A stretch of 64,000 nucleotides of DNA, taken from positions 282,861-346,860 of the forward strand of contig CALSPX010000004.1 of the NCBI GenBank assembly GCA_943788345.1. The letters are read 5' to 3'. Numbering within the stretch: position 1 is the stretch's first letter; the number at the start of each line of letters is the position of its first letter. Positions 15,757 to 24,528 of this stretch are shown piece after piece. The stretch is from Ascidiaceihabitans sp023955215 (GTDB taxonomy: Bacteria > Pseudomonadota > Alphaproteobacteria > Rhodobacterales > Rhodobacteraceae). The notes beneath the pieces are model-generated. The model did no database searches and was not told where the DNA came from. It saw only the letters and a program-made list of their open reading frames with translations. Made by a program: the position numbers and the translations under genes.

Positions 15757-16530
15757 TCAGCCGTCGAAATCATTGAACTGACGGTTCAATTTCCGCATGC
15801 CGCCAATCCAGCGTTCATAATTTTCGGTTTTGGCCTGCATGTAACCCGTGACAGATTTGTGCGGCAGCACCAGAAATGTTTCATCCCTGATCGCCTGCAC
15901 ACAACATTCTGCGACATCATCAGGTTCAATCATCCCATCAATGGCCGCGACGTGCTCTTCTAGACCACGGGTCATTTCGGTACGTACAGCCTGAGGGCAT
16001 AATACAGAAACCTTGATCCCCTGATCGCCGTATGTCATTGCCATCCACTCTGCCAACCCAACAGCGGCGTGTTTTGTAACGCCGTATGGGGCAGAACCGA
16101 TTTGGTTGAGTAATCCTGCAGCAGAAGACGTGTTCAGAAGATAACCTCCGCCACGTGCTGCCATGAGCGGCACCAAATGACGGGCTGCCCAAACGTGGCT
16201 CATCACATTGATATTCCAGATACGTTGCCAATCATCATTGGGCACCTCGACACCACCAAAGGTGAAAATACCTGCGTTCGAGCAGAACAGATCTATTGGA
16301 CCAACATTGGCTTCAACATAGTCAATAAGTGACTTTATTTCAGGTTCAGATGACACATCAACCTTGATTTTTATCCCGTTGATTTTATTGGCAGTTTCAG
16401 CCGCGCCATCTTCATCAATGTCAACACACACGACATTCTTCGCACCCTCGGCTGCAAAGCGCAGACACATCGCGCGACCGATGCCTTGGGCGGCACCAGT
16501 CACGACAATAACTTTATCTTTAAGATCCAC
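15757..16530 (-). CDS. SDR-family oxidoreductase
   Basis: A classical SDR of 257 residues: TGAAQGIG at 11-18, CVDIDE after beta-2 (which suggests NAD(H)), SNAG at 84-87, and active-site Tyr149/Lys153. It lies nine bases after the ACAD10/11-like gene and is clearly co-transcribed with it. In the levulinate pathway an SDR (LvaD) accompanies the kinase and dehydrogenase. A similar hydroxy/oxo-acyl-CoA step is plausible here but unproven. Confidence 0.87.
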   Translation of the reverse strand: MDLKDKVIVVTGAAQGIGRAMCLRFAAEGAKNVVCVDIDEDGAAETANKINGIKIKVDVSSEPEIKSLIDYVEANVGPIDLFCSNAGIFTFGGVEVPNDDWQRIWNINVMSHVWAARHLVPLMAARGGGYLLNTSSAAGLLNQIGSAPYGVTKHAAVGLAEWMAMTYGDQGIKVSVLCPQAVRTEMTRGLEEHVAAIDGMIEPDDVAECCVQAIRDETFLVLPHKSVTGYMQAKTENYERWIGGMRKLNRQFNDFDG

Positions 16531-16539
16531 GTTTTACGC

Positions 16540-17850
16540 TCACTTACCGCCAGTCATTAACCGGCTGGTCGCTTGTTTTGTATCGGCCTGACGTGAGTTA
16601 CTGTCTTTAAATGCTTTAACTTCAGCACGTGCAATGACATGGTGATGCACTTCATCAGGACCATCAGCATAACGCAATGTGCGCTGCCCCGCGTACATAC
16701 CTGAAAGTGGGGACCATTGAGAAATACCAGTCGCACCATGCACTTGCATGGATTGGTCAATGATTTCACAGACCCGCTCTGGCACCAACGCCTTGATCAT
16801 CGAGACCCAAATGCGGGCTTCTTTGTTTCCTAACACATCCATGGCTTTCGCCGCCTTCAGCACCATCAAACGCATAGATTCAATATCAATCCGCATCCGG
16901 GAAACGGTTTCCATGTTCTTACCGAGATCAATGATCGGTTTACCAAAGGCTTCGCGATTGATTGCACGATCAAGCAGTAAATCCAGCGCTTTTTCGGCCT
17001 GACCAATGGATCGCATGCAGTGGTGAATTCGTCCTGGACCCAATCGCACTTGTGAAATTTCAAAGCCGCGGCCTTCACCCCATAGGATATTCTCTTCGGG
17101 AACTCGAACATTCGTAAAGCGAATATGCATATGACCATGTGGCGCGTCATCGTGACCAAACACATGCATTGGACCAAGAACCTCAACACCCGGCGCGTCC
17201 ATCGGGACCAAAATTTGGCTTTGTTGCCTGAAACTTTCGGCATTTGGTGAGGTTTTCACCATTACAATCATGATCTTACAGCGCGGGTCTCCGGCGCCTG
17301 AGATATAGTATTTCTCACCGTTGATGACCCATTCACCGTTCTCAAGAACCGCTGAGGTGGAAATATTCTTCGCATCCGAAGAAGCTACATCTGGCTCAGT
17401 CATTGCGAATGCAGAGCGAATTTCGCCAGCCAGCAGCGGCTTGAGCCACATGTCTTTTTGCTGCTGCGTACCAATGCGCTCCAAAACTTCCATGTTACCA
17501 GTGTCAGGTGCAGAACAATTCAGGGTCTCTGGGGCGAGGGGGCTCTTGCCCAATTCGGCAGCAATATATGCATAATCAAGGTTTGATAGCCCTTCGCCGG
17601 TTTCAGCGTTTGGCAAGAAGAAGTTCCACAGACCTGCATCACGAGCTTTCTGTTTTACCGTCTCCAACAATTCCAATTGGCCCGGTGCATAAGACCAACG
17701 ATCTGCACGACCTTCGCCCATGCGGTAAAATTCGTCTGCAATCGGATCAACGTTTTCGCGGATGTGTTTAATCACCGCGTTCAAAAGCGGTTTATTCTTT
17801 TCAGACATTTCGAGATTGTTCATATCGAGTGGCGTTTGGCTATCCGTCAT
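16540..17850 (-). CDS. acyl-CoA dehydrogenase, ACAD10/ACAD11-like
   Basis: A 436-residue flavoprotein of the acyl-CoA dehydrogenase superfamily. The sequence follows ACAD11 closely: AMTEPDVASSDAKNI for flavin/substrate binding, NGEKYYISGAGDPRCKI, GFEISQVRLGPGRIHHCMR, QVHGATGISQ and the end motif RYADGPDEVHH. In ordinary members the last motif holds the catalytic Glu (YEGT type); here the position looks like Asp, as in the ACAD10/11 branch. Those enzymes work with an APH kinase on 4-phosphoacyl-CoA to remove the 4-oxygen. The start at 17850 has an AAGGAT ribosome site; an ORF extension to 17904 lacks one. First gene of a three-gene operon. Confidence 0.9.
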   Translation of the reverse strand: MTDSQTPLDMNNLEMSEKNKPLLNAVIKHIRENVDPIADEFYRMGEGRADRWSYAPGQLELLETVKQKARDAGLWNFFLPNAETGEGLSNLDYAYIAAELGKSPLAPETLNCSAPDTGNMEVLERIGTQQQKDMWLKPLLAGEIRSAFAMTEPDVASSDAKNISTSAVLENGEWVINGEKYYISGAGDPRCKIMIVMVKTSPNAESFRQQSQILVPMDAPGVEVLGPMHVFGHDDAPHGHMHIRFTNVRVPEENILWGEGRGFEISQVRLGPGRIHHCMRSIGQAEKALDLLLDRAINREAFGKPIIDLGKNMETVSRMRIDIESMRLMVLKAAKAMDVLGNKEARIWVSMIKALVPERVCEIIDQSMQVHGATGISQWSPLSGMYAGQRTLRYADGPDEVHHHVIARAEVKAFKDSNSRQADTKQATSRLMTGGK

Positions 17851-18177
17851 GCGGCGATCCTTGATGTGGAATAAGTTATTAAAGACAATGCGATAACAAC
17901 CCAAGTTGATGTCCGTTCTTTCTGGGCACCAGCAAAGACTTACAGGGTCATGTCAACGACATCGACCCTCAAGAGTTATTTGGTGTCCCATCTTGGTGTA
18001 ATGCTAGAACGGATATTACCTTCTGCCAATACAGTGGAACGGAACGTCACATCATGAGATTGTCCTTGGACAACAGTTTTCATACTGCACTTTGTTAACA
18101 TAATACCAATTATAAGTAATTCAACACTCCAGATATCACGTGTAGGCATTGTCGTAATACATTGTTTTAAAATACCT
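17851..18177. other. intergenic region before the acyl-CoA dehydrogenase operon
   Basis: 327 bases, holding the promoter of the acyl-CoA dehydrogenase gene on the minus strand and the 3' flank of phoB. A short inverted repeat TTGTCC-TT-GGACAA lies at 18060-18073. No gene, RNA or clear terminator was recognised. Confidence 0.4.
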
Positions 18178-18864
18178 TTAGATCAAACCATATCCCGCCC
18201 CACGAACGGTTCTTACAACATCGCTACCACCAAACTGCATCAACGCTTTGCGTAGCCGTCCAATGTGAACATCAACCGTTCTAGTATCAACATAGTTGTC
18301 GCGCCCCCAGACACGATCCAGCAGCTGATCGCGCCCCCAAACGCGAGATGGTTTTTCCATAAACGTTACCAGCAGTCGAAACTCTGTTGGACCAAGTTTC
18401 AGCTCGTTACCATCACGCGTCACTTTGTGGCTCTCAGCGTCCAGCGTGATGTCATCATAAGTCAATTGCTGTCCAACAGATGGCCGCACCCGCCGCAATT
18501 GACTGCGCACACGCGCCATCAGCTCGATCACGGAATACGGCTTGACCACATAGTCATCCGCACCCGTTTCGAGGCCACGCACACGATCCACATCTTCCGA
18601 TCTGGCAGACAGCATGATTACAGGAATTCCACGGGTCGTAGACTTTGATTTAAGTCGTCGACAGACTTCGATCCCACTGAGCTGCGGCATCATCCAATCT
18701 AGAACAATAACATCCGGCATCTCTTCTTGGACCAACATCATTGCGTCTTCGCCATTGTCAGCATGAATTACGAGATAGCCTTCAGCTTCCAAATTATAAG
18801 CCAGCACTTCGCGCTGTGCTGGCTCGTCTTCCACAACGAGTATACAAGGTTGGTCGATCGACAT
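18178..18864 (-). CDS. phoB: phosphate regulon response regulator PhoB
   Basis: An OmpR-type response regulator of 228 residues that activates Pho genes when phosphate is scarce. The receiver domain has the acidic pocket VEDE and phospho-acceptor Asp56 in VIVLDWMMP, plus Lys108 in VVKPYS. The C-terminal winged helix includes LGPTEFRLLVTFMEKPSRVWGRDQLLD and DVHIGRLRKAL. It is the last gene of pstS-C-A-B-phoU-phoB, 12 bases after phoU. Its kinase phoR lies upstream of pstS in the same orientation. Autoregulation through the Pho box before pstS is likely. Confidence 0.97.
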   Translation of the reverse strand: MSIDQPCILVVEDEPAQREVLAYNLEAEGYLVIHADNGEDAMMLVQEEMPDVIVLDWMMPQLSGIEVCRRLKSKSTTRGIPVIMLSARSEDVDRVRGLETGADDYVVKPYSVIELMARVRSQLRRVRPSVGQQLTYDDITLDAESHKVTRDGNELKLGPTEFRLLVTFMEKPSRVWGRDQLLDRVWGRDNYVDTRTVDVHIGRLRKALMQFGGSDVVRTVRGAGYGLI

Positions 18865-18876
18865 GAGACGATCCCT

Positions 18877-19581
18877 CTAGATGGTCTGCGTTGAGGTGAC
18901 GTCTGATTTCACACGAGCTTCTTCAGGATATTCGCCCGTTACCAGATAAACTACTTGCTCAGCGATTGCGGTGACATGGTCACCCATACGCTCAATATTT
19001 TTACCGATGAAATGTAAATGCATACAGGCAGTAATATTACGCGGGTCTTCCATCATGAATGTAAGGAATTCACGAAACAACCCATTGTACATTTGATCAA
19101 CATCACTGTCGCGTTCGATCACATCGCCTGCAAGCTCTGCATCACGGTGAATGTAAGCATCCAGTACGTCTTTAAGCATCTTGCTGACTTCTTTTGCCAT
19201 ACGGCGCAGTGCGCCCGCGCTGTCACTCACAGGTGCCATTTGGGCTAAGACCCCGGTACGCTTGGCCATGTTCTTGGCATAGTCACCGATGCGTTCTAGG
19301 TTCCCACTAATCTTCATAATTGCCAGGATAAGCCGCAAATCACCCGCAGTTGGTGAACGAAGCGCGATCAAACGGGCCGCATCTTCATTAATTTCCTCTT
19401 CGAGCAGGTCAATCGCCTTGTCGGCGGCGCGGACCTTCTCGGCACGTTCCTCATCGCGAGTTTCAAGTGAGATAGCACCTTCCAAAATGGCAGCCTCAAC
19501 AAGGCCTCCCATTTTCATGATCTTTGCCTGAATATCCTCAAGGTCACGATCAAATGCAGATGCAATGTGTTGCTGTGTCAT
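18877..19581 (-). CDS. phoU: phosphate transport system regulator PhoU
   Basis: PhoU links the Pst transporter to PhoR and keeps the regulon silent when phosphate is plentiful. The 234-residue all-helical protein shows the two repeated three-helix units. The metal-binding E/DxxxD motifs occur in each repeat: ADKAIDLLEEEIN in the first and ERDSDVDQMYNGLF in the second. RIGDYAKNMAKR and RMGDHVTAIAEQ mark the paired helices. It sits between pstB and phoB with 11- and 12-base gaps. Confidence 0.97.
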   Translation of the reverse strand: MTQQHIASAFDRDLEDIQAKIMKMGGLVEAAILEGAISLETRDEERAEKVRAADKAIDLLEEEINEDAARLIALRSPTAGDLRLILAIMKISGNLERIGDYAKNMAKRTGVLAQMAPVSDSAGALRRMAKEVSKMLKDVLDAYIHRDAELAGDVIERDSDVDQMYNGLFREFLTFMMEDPRNITACMHLHFIGKNIERMGDHVTAIAEQVVYLVTGEYPEEARVKSDVTSTQTI

Positions 19582-19592
19582 GTCTGTACTCC

Positions 19593-20390
19593 CTACCCGA
19601 TCCGGCCTGTAATGTAGCTTTCAGTGCGTGGATCCTGAGGCGTTGTAAAGATCTGCCCCGTTTCCCCATATTCTACCATATTGCCCAAATGAAAGAACGC
19701 TGTTTTTTGGCTTACGCGTGCTGCTTGCTGCATGGAGTGCGTAACGATCACAACAGAAAAACTTTGGCGCAATTCATCAATCAATTCCTCGACCTGTGCA
19801 GTGGCAATTGGGTCTAGTGCGGAACATGGCTCATCCATCAACAACACCTCTGGCTCTGTCGCAACCGCGCGCGCAATGCAAAGACGCTGTTGCTGTCCAC
19901 CCGACAACCCAGTGCCAGGTGATTGCAAACGATCCTTAACCTCGTTCCAGATTGCACCACGGCGCAACGCGCGTTCTACGATGTCATCCAGATCGGCTTT
20001 GTTTTGGGCAAGACCGTGGATGCGTGGACCATAAGCGACATTATCATAGATCGATTTTGGAAACGGGTTTGGTTTTTGAAACACCATGCCGACCTTTGCC
20101 CGCAATTGCACGGGATCAACGCGGCGATCATAGATATCTTCGTCGTCAATGCGAATTGATCCGGTCACTTTACAGATATCAATCGTATCATTCATCCGGT
20201 TTAGGCACCGTAAAAATGTGGACTTGCCGCAACCCGATGGGCCAATAAACGCGGTGACCGTCTTATCTTCAATATCAATGCTGACATCTTTGATGGCATG
20301 ATTATCACCATAATAAACTTGTACATCGCGTGCCGAAATTTTGATGGCTGTGGTGCCCATGTGGCTCTCCATAATATTCTTATCGTTCAT
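19593..20390 (-). CDS. pstB: phosphate ABC transporter ATP-binding protein
   Basis: The ATPase of the PstSCAB high-affinity phosphate importer. With the start at 20390 it has 265 residues: Walker A GPSGCGKST at 50-58, signature LSGGQQQR at 162-169 and Walker B LLMDEP at 183-188. Four possible starts lie within 40 bases. The ATG at 20390 has GGAG eight bases upstream, while the GTG at 20399 and the ATG at 20360 remain possible. It is preceded by pstA and followed by phoU, all closely spaced. Confidence 0.96.
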   Translation of the reverse strand: MNDKNIMESHMGTTAIKISARDVQVYYGDNHAIKDVSIDIEDKTVTAFIGPSGCGKSTFLRCLNRMNDTIDICKVTGSIRIDDEDIYDRRVDPVQLRAKVGMVFQKPNPFPKSIYDNVAYGPRIHGLAQNKADLDDIVERALRRGAIWNEVKDRLQSPGTGLSGGQQQRLCIARAVATEPEVLLMDEPCSALDPIATAQVEELIDELRQSFSVVIVTHSMQQAARVSQKTAFFHLGNMVEYGETGQIFTTPQDPRTESYITGRIG

Positions 20391-20405
20391 TTTCAGCACT
20401 CCAAC

Positions 20406-21749
20406 TCACCAGCGGCGCTCAAAGCGACGGCGTAGGATAACGGCAATGGTGTTCATCGTGACAAGGAAAACCAACAAGATGATGATCCCACCCCATGCAC
20501 GCTCATAGAATGCAGGGTCAGCACGTTTGGCCCACTCATATATTTGGGCGGGCATGGCTGAGTTCGGTGAAAGCAATCCAGTAGCAATGCTATCGGGCGG
20601 GTTCGACGCGATGAATCCAACCATTCCAATCAACAACAACGGTGCCGTCTCACCTAACGCCTGCGCCAAGCCAATAATTGTACCAGTTAGAATGCCAGGA
20701 GCAGCCAAAGGTAAAACGTGGTGAAAGACCGATTGCATTTTTGAGGCCCCTACCCCAAGTGCCGCATCACGGATCGATGGCGGCACTGCCTTTAACGAGG
20801 CACGCGTTGAGATAATAATCGTTGGCAAAGTCATTAGTGTAAGAACCAAGCCACCAACCAAAGGGGCAGAATTGGGCAGATGCATGTAGTTGATGAACAC
20901 TGCCAAACCTAAGATACCGAACACGATTGAAGGAACCGCCGCTAGGTTCGATATATTCACTTCAATTATATCCGTGATCCAGTTCTTAGGCGCGAATTCT
21001 TCGAGGTAGATTGAAGCGGCAACGCCAATGGGCAAAGCCAGAACCAATACAACGAGCATGATAAAGAACGAACCAATCATCGAGGTTCCCATGCCCGCGG
21101 CCTCGGGGCGCGCGTCAGATGCATCAGACCCAGTGATGAACGACATGTTAAAGCGTTTGGCCAAGCTACCCTCGGCTTTCAATGCGTCTACAAGATCAAG
21201 CTGCGCTGGAGATATGTTTTTGTCGTTGCCAATACTGTCGCGGTTAACACGCCCTTTCAGGTAACCATCAACGCGCGAAGATGCCAAAAATTCGAAACCA
21301 ATGGTCTCACCAATTTTGTTTGGGTTATTCAGCACATAATCACGTACCTGAGCTGCCGCGCTTTTGGACAGAATACCAACCATCTTTTTAGCTTTAAGAT
21401 CAGTTTCAATCCCTAACTCTATAACTTTCGCCTCAAGCGCGTTTGACAATAACGGAGTATAGCCAAATGTGGATACTTTTTTGATATCATCCAGATCACG
21501 GTTGCCTTTTTTATCCAGCTTGCCAGCCAACAATTCGACCTCCAGCGCGACAAATGTTTGTTGATAGGCACCTGCCCCACGTGTCACAATGTTGAAAACA
21601 AGGATCGACAGCATCAACAAACCAAAGGCGATAGCAATCATCCCATAGGCTTTGAACCGTGTCTCTGCTGCGTTACGTGTGCGAGTGCGCGCATCCAACT
21701 GCAGCAGCGACGATTTCTTCTTTTCAGGTTTTTGAATAGCGTCGGTCAA
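20406..21749 (-). CDS. pstA: phosphate ABC transporter permease PstA
   Basis: An inner-membrane permease of 447 residues, longer than the E. coli protein (about 300). It has an N-terminal transmembrane helix near residues 35-55, then a large hydrophilic insert to about residue 225. The usual six-helix domain follows, with GVAASIYLEEFAP and the EAA-like loop ALGVGASKMQSVFHHVLPLAAPGILTG. The long periplasmic insert is typical of the alphaproteobacterial type. Its start overlaps the pstC stop (ATGA). Confidence 0.95.
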   Translation of the reverse strand: MTDAIQKPEKKKSSLLQLDARTRTRNAAETRFKAYGMIAIAFGLLMLSILVFNIVTRGAGAYQQTFVALEVELLAGKLDKKGNRDLDDIKKVSTFGYTPLLSNALEAKVIELGIETDLKAKKMVGILSKSAAAQVRDYVLNNPNKIGETIGFEFLASSRVDGYLKGRVNRDSIGNDKNISPAQLDLVDALKAEGSLAKRFNMSFITGSDASDARPEAAGMGTSMIGSFFIMLVVLVLALPIGVAASIYLEEFAPKNWITDIIEVNISNLAAVPSIVFGILGLAVFINYMHLPNSAPLVGGLVLTLMTLPTIIISTRASLKAVPPSIRDAALGVGASKMQSVFHHVLPLAAPGILTGTIIGLAQALGETAPLLLIGMVGFIASNPPDSIATGLLSPNSAMPAQIYEWAKRADPAFYERAWGGIIILLVFLVTMNTIAVILRRRFERRW

Positions 21750-23227
21750 TCGTACTGCTCCCGATATTTGCGCACGATATAAAGCGCGATCACATTAAGG
21801 CCGAGGGTTAGAACAAACAACGTCAAGCCAAGTGCAAACGCCACCAGCGTTTCTGGGCTCGCGAAATCAGTATCACCAGTCAATTGGCTAACGATGCGTG
21901 TTGTAATGGTGGTCATCGCTTCTAGCGGATTGGCCGAGAACTTTGCGATTGCCCCTGCCCCCAAAACAACAATCATGGTCTCTCCAATTGCACGTGACGC
22001 GGCCAATAGAACCGCCCCTACAATCCCAGGCAGAGCGGCAGGCAGCACAACTTGACGGATCGTTTCAGAGGGCGTTGCGCCAAGCCCAAGCGAGCCGTCG
22101 CGCAATGACTGAGGAACAGCGTTGATAATGTCATCAGACAATGAGGACACAAACGGGATCAACATAATCCCCATGACCAAACCAGCGGTTAGAACAGCAG
22201 TGGCACCACTCATCCACTCCAACCCCAACAATCCTTCTTCACCACGCCCAAACACGCGAACCAATGCGGGACCAACTGTCAAAAGCGCAAACAAGCCATA
22301 CACGATGGTTGGAATACCGGCTAATATTTCGAGCAGTGGTTTGGCAAACGCGCGGACTCTTGGACTTGCATATTCACTAAGGTAAATGGCGGCAAACAAT
22401 CCAACTGGGACCGCAACGATCAATGCAATGATTGAAATATAGATCGTGCCCCACAGTAATGGAAGAATAGATAGATCGCTGTCGCCACGAAAATTCGGAG
22501 CCCATGAACCGCCAAAAAAGAAGTCTGTCCACGGGTGAAGCTTGAAGAAATTAATCGATTCAAACAGCATCGAAAACACAATACCAATGGTTGTCAAAAT
22601 GGCCAAAGACGCCGCCAAAACCAGTAAGGCAAGTATTCCACGTTCAACCGTATTTCGTGCGCGAAACGTTGGTTTAGCTGCTAAGACTGAGAGGGCAAAA
22701 CCGATCAATGCCAGCGGAACGATAATCAAAACCATCCACAACTGACCCATCTTCGTTTGTGCGCGGTAGTTTTGAGCCGCCTCTAACACCTCTGGCTGAA
22801 CATCAGAGCCAACCGCGGCACCAACACCAGCCAATAGTGCCCGAATATCCGTCTGTTCCGTGTCCAGTTTAAGTGTTTCGTTTTGGCTCAGGGTACCTGT
22901 ATTAACAACAACCTCAAGACCATCTGCAACACGGCGTACATCACTCATGACCAACCCGATGGAGGACCCTTCAGGGATGAGTTTGTCTGGAATGGTCGAT
23001 AGAACATTGCGTTCCACCAGCATTGGTTGGGCAAGCAGCCAAATTAGCAAAACACCCAGTGCCGGTATCGCTGTGAACATGGCAGCATTAGAACCGTAAT
23101 AAACCGGAAGCGAATGCAGTTTTCTACGATCGCCACCAGCGGTCGAAATCGCACGCTTACTTGCCAAAAAATAACCCAGCGTGGCCAGGATCAGGATTGC
23201 TATGACGAGTAGGCTTGTCGTGCTCAT
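21746..23227 (-). CDS. pstC: phosphate ABC transporter permease PstC
   Basis: The second permease of the Pst importer, 493 residues, again enlarged at the N-terminus compared with E. coli (about 320). Two hydrophobic segments lie near residues 5-15 and 35-65, followed by a soluble insert. The transport domain comes after: PVGLFAAIYLSEYASPRVR, GIPTIVYGLFALLTVGPAL, and the EAA loop SLGLGATPSETIRQVVLPAALPGIVGA. It is separated from pstS by 88 bases that include a hairpin, and overlaps pstA by four bases. Confidence 0.95.
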   Translation of the reverse strand: MSTTSLLVIAILILATLGYFLASKRAISTAGGDRRKLHSLPVYYGSNAAMFTAIPALGVLLIWLLAQPMLVERNVLSTIPDKLIPEGSSIGLVMSDVRRVADGLEVVVNTGTLSQNETLKLDTEQTDIRALLAGVGAAVGSDVQPEVLEAAQNYRAQTKMGQLWMVLIIVPLALIGFALSVLAAKPTFRARNTVERGILALLVLAASLAILTTIGIVFSMLFESINFFKLHPWTDFFFGGSWAPNFRGDSDLSILPLLWGTIYISIIALIVAVPVGLFAAIYLSEYASPRVRAFAKPLLEILAGIPTIVYGLFALLTVGPALVRVFGRGEEGLLGLEWMSGATAVLTAGLVMGIMLIPFVSSLSDDIINAVPQSLRDGSLGLGATPSETIRQVVLPAALPGIVGAVLLAASRAIGETMIVVLGAGAIAKFSANPLEAMTTITTRIVSQLTGDTDFASPETLVAFALGLTLFVLTLGLNVIALYIVRKYREQYD

Positions 23228-23269
23228 ATTTCGCTCCGGCGTTGCTCTTATCGCGATAATTTAAAGTAA

Positions 23270-23301
23270 ATCAGGCCACCCGTTTGATAGGGCAGCCTGA
23301 T
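23270..23301 (-). terminator. pstS-pstC intercistronic hairpin (attenuator)
   Basis: ATCAGGC pairs with GCCTGAT around an inner CCC/GGG step, 15 bases after the pstS stop. On the minus strand it is followed by a T-rich but interrupted run. A partial terminator here would give more binding protein than permease, a common arrangement in pst operons. Confidence 0.55.
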
Positions 23302-23315
23302 GTAATGTGCTATTT

Positions 23316-24371
23316 TTAAGAACCAGAACCAACGACAACTTCGTCAGATACAGCTGTTTGTGTTGCTTCCAACTCTGGATCCGCAACCAAACCGTATTCA
23401 GCCAACGGCCCGTCTTCACCCGCAATTTCGTCAGCTACAAAGAATTCTGCAAAGTCCTTCAGGCCTGGGATCACGCCGATGTGGGCTTTTTTCATGTAAA
23501 AATACAGTGGACGCGATACAGGGTATCCACCGGTTGAGATGCTTTCGGTCGAAGGCACAACACCAGACATTGTCGCGACTTGTAGCTTGTCGGTATTGTT
23601 CTCATAGAACGCGAGGCCAAACACGCCAATGCCGTCTTTGTTGCTCTCAATACGCGCTAAGGTTTCGGTATAATCGCCATCAATGTCCACCGATTTGCCG
23701 TCCGTACGTAGCGCAATGCAGGCTTTCTCGGCCGCTTTCTTCTTAGCTTTGTCCGTGTCGCCAGACGCTGATGCTAGCAAAACATCAAACGCGCCTGTGG
23801 TTTCACACCCCTCCAAGATCACTTTGTCTTCAAACACTTCACGGGTGCCGTGTTTTGTGCCCGGGACAAATGCCTGGATAGGTTGATCCGCAAACGCGGG
23901 GTTTACTTCAGCCCAATTGGTGTTTGGGTTGGCAACCATTTGACCGTCGACGATAATCTGGTCTGAAAGTGCCAAGAACCAATCCGTTGACGTGAATCCA
24001 AATCCGTTGCCCGCGATGTCCGAGGCAAAAACGATGCCATCATATCCAATACGGACTTCGATAATGTCTGAAACACCTGCTTCAGCGCAGGCTTTTAGTT
24101 CGTTTTCTTTAATCTGGCGGGAGGCGTTTGCGATATCGATGGTGTTTTCACCAACACCTTCGCAGAAACGCTTAAGGCCCGCAGATGAGCCACCAGATTC
24201 AACAACCGGTGTTGGGAAATCAAAGTTTTCGCCAAAGGCTTCTGCAACGATAGATGCGTACGGAAGTACGGTGGAAGAACCGGCAATTTGAATTTGATCG
24301 CGTGCAGTGGCGGCTGTTGCAGATACGGCTGCAAGGGCCAGTGCGGAGGTTGTAAGTTTCACAAATGACAT
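23316..24371 (-). CDS. pstS: phosphate-binding protein PstS
   Basis: The periplasmic receptor of the Pst importer, 351 residues. The start at 24371 is chosen because AGGAGA precedes it and it yields a clean Sec signal peptide (MSFVKLTTSALALAAVSATAATA, then RDQIQIAG). The longer ORF to 24425 would bury the signal. The mature N-terminus IAGSSTVLPYA and the VESGGSSAGLKRFCEG loop are the usual phosphate-contact segments. It is the first gene of the pst operon. A three-repeat Pho box lies 83-111 bases upstream. Confidence 0.96.
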   Translation of the reverse strand: MSFVKLTTSALALAAVSATAATARDQIQIAGSSTVLPYASIVAEAFGENFDFPTPVVESGGSSAGLKRFCEGVGENTIDIANASRQIKENELKACAEAGVSDIIEVRIGYDGIVFASDIAGNGFGFTSTDWFLALSDQIIVDGQMVANPNTNWAEVNPAFADQPIQAFVPGTKHGTREVFEDKVILEGCETTGAFDVLLASASGDTDKAKKKAAEKACIALRTDGKSVDIDGDYTETLARIESNKDGIGVFGLAFYENNTDKLQVATMSGVVPSTESISTGGYPVSRPLYFYMKKAHIGVIPGLKDFAEFFVADEIAGEDGPLAEYGLVADPELEATQTAVSDEVVVGSGS

Positions 24372-24453
24372 AAGTGTCTCCTGAAGTGACTTAATCGGGT
24401 CACCCCAATGGCGACCTTGAGCCATCCATTAGGCCTAGGTTGCTATGCTTTTG

Positions 24454-24482
24454 TGACGGTTACGTAACAGTTTTATGACAGC
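24454..24482 (-). promoter_or_regulatory. Pho box (three direct repeats) upstream of pstS
   Basis: Read on the minus strand: CTGTCAT (24482-24476), CTGTTAC (24471-24465), CCGTCAC (24460-24454), each 11 bases apart with A/T-rich spacers. This matches the known PhoB-binding repeat. It is placed 83 bases before the pstS start codon and within the phoR-pstS gap. Confidence 0.9.
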
Positions 24483-24528
24483 GACATAAAAACGGCCGAA
24501 ACACCTCAAATATTTGGAAAAATAGGCG

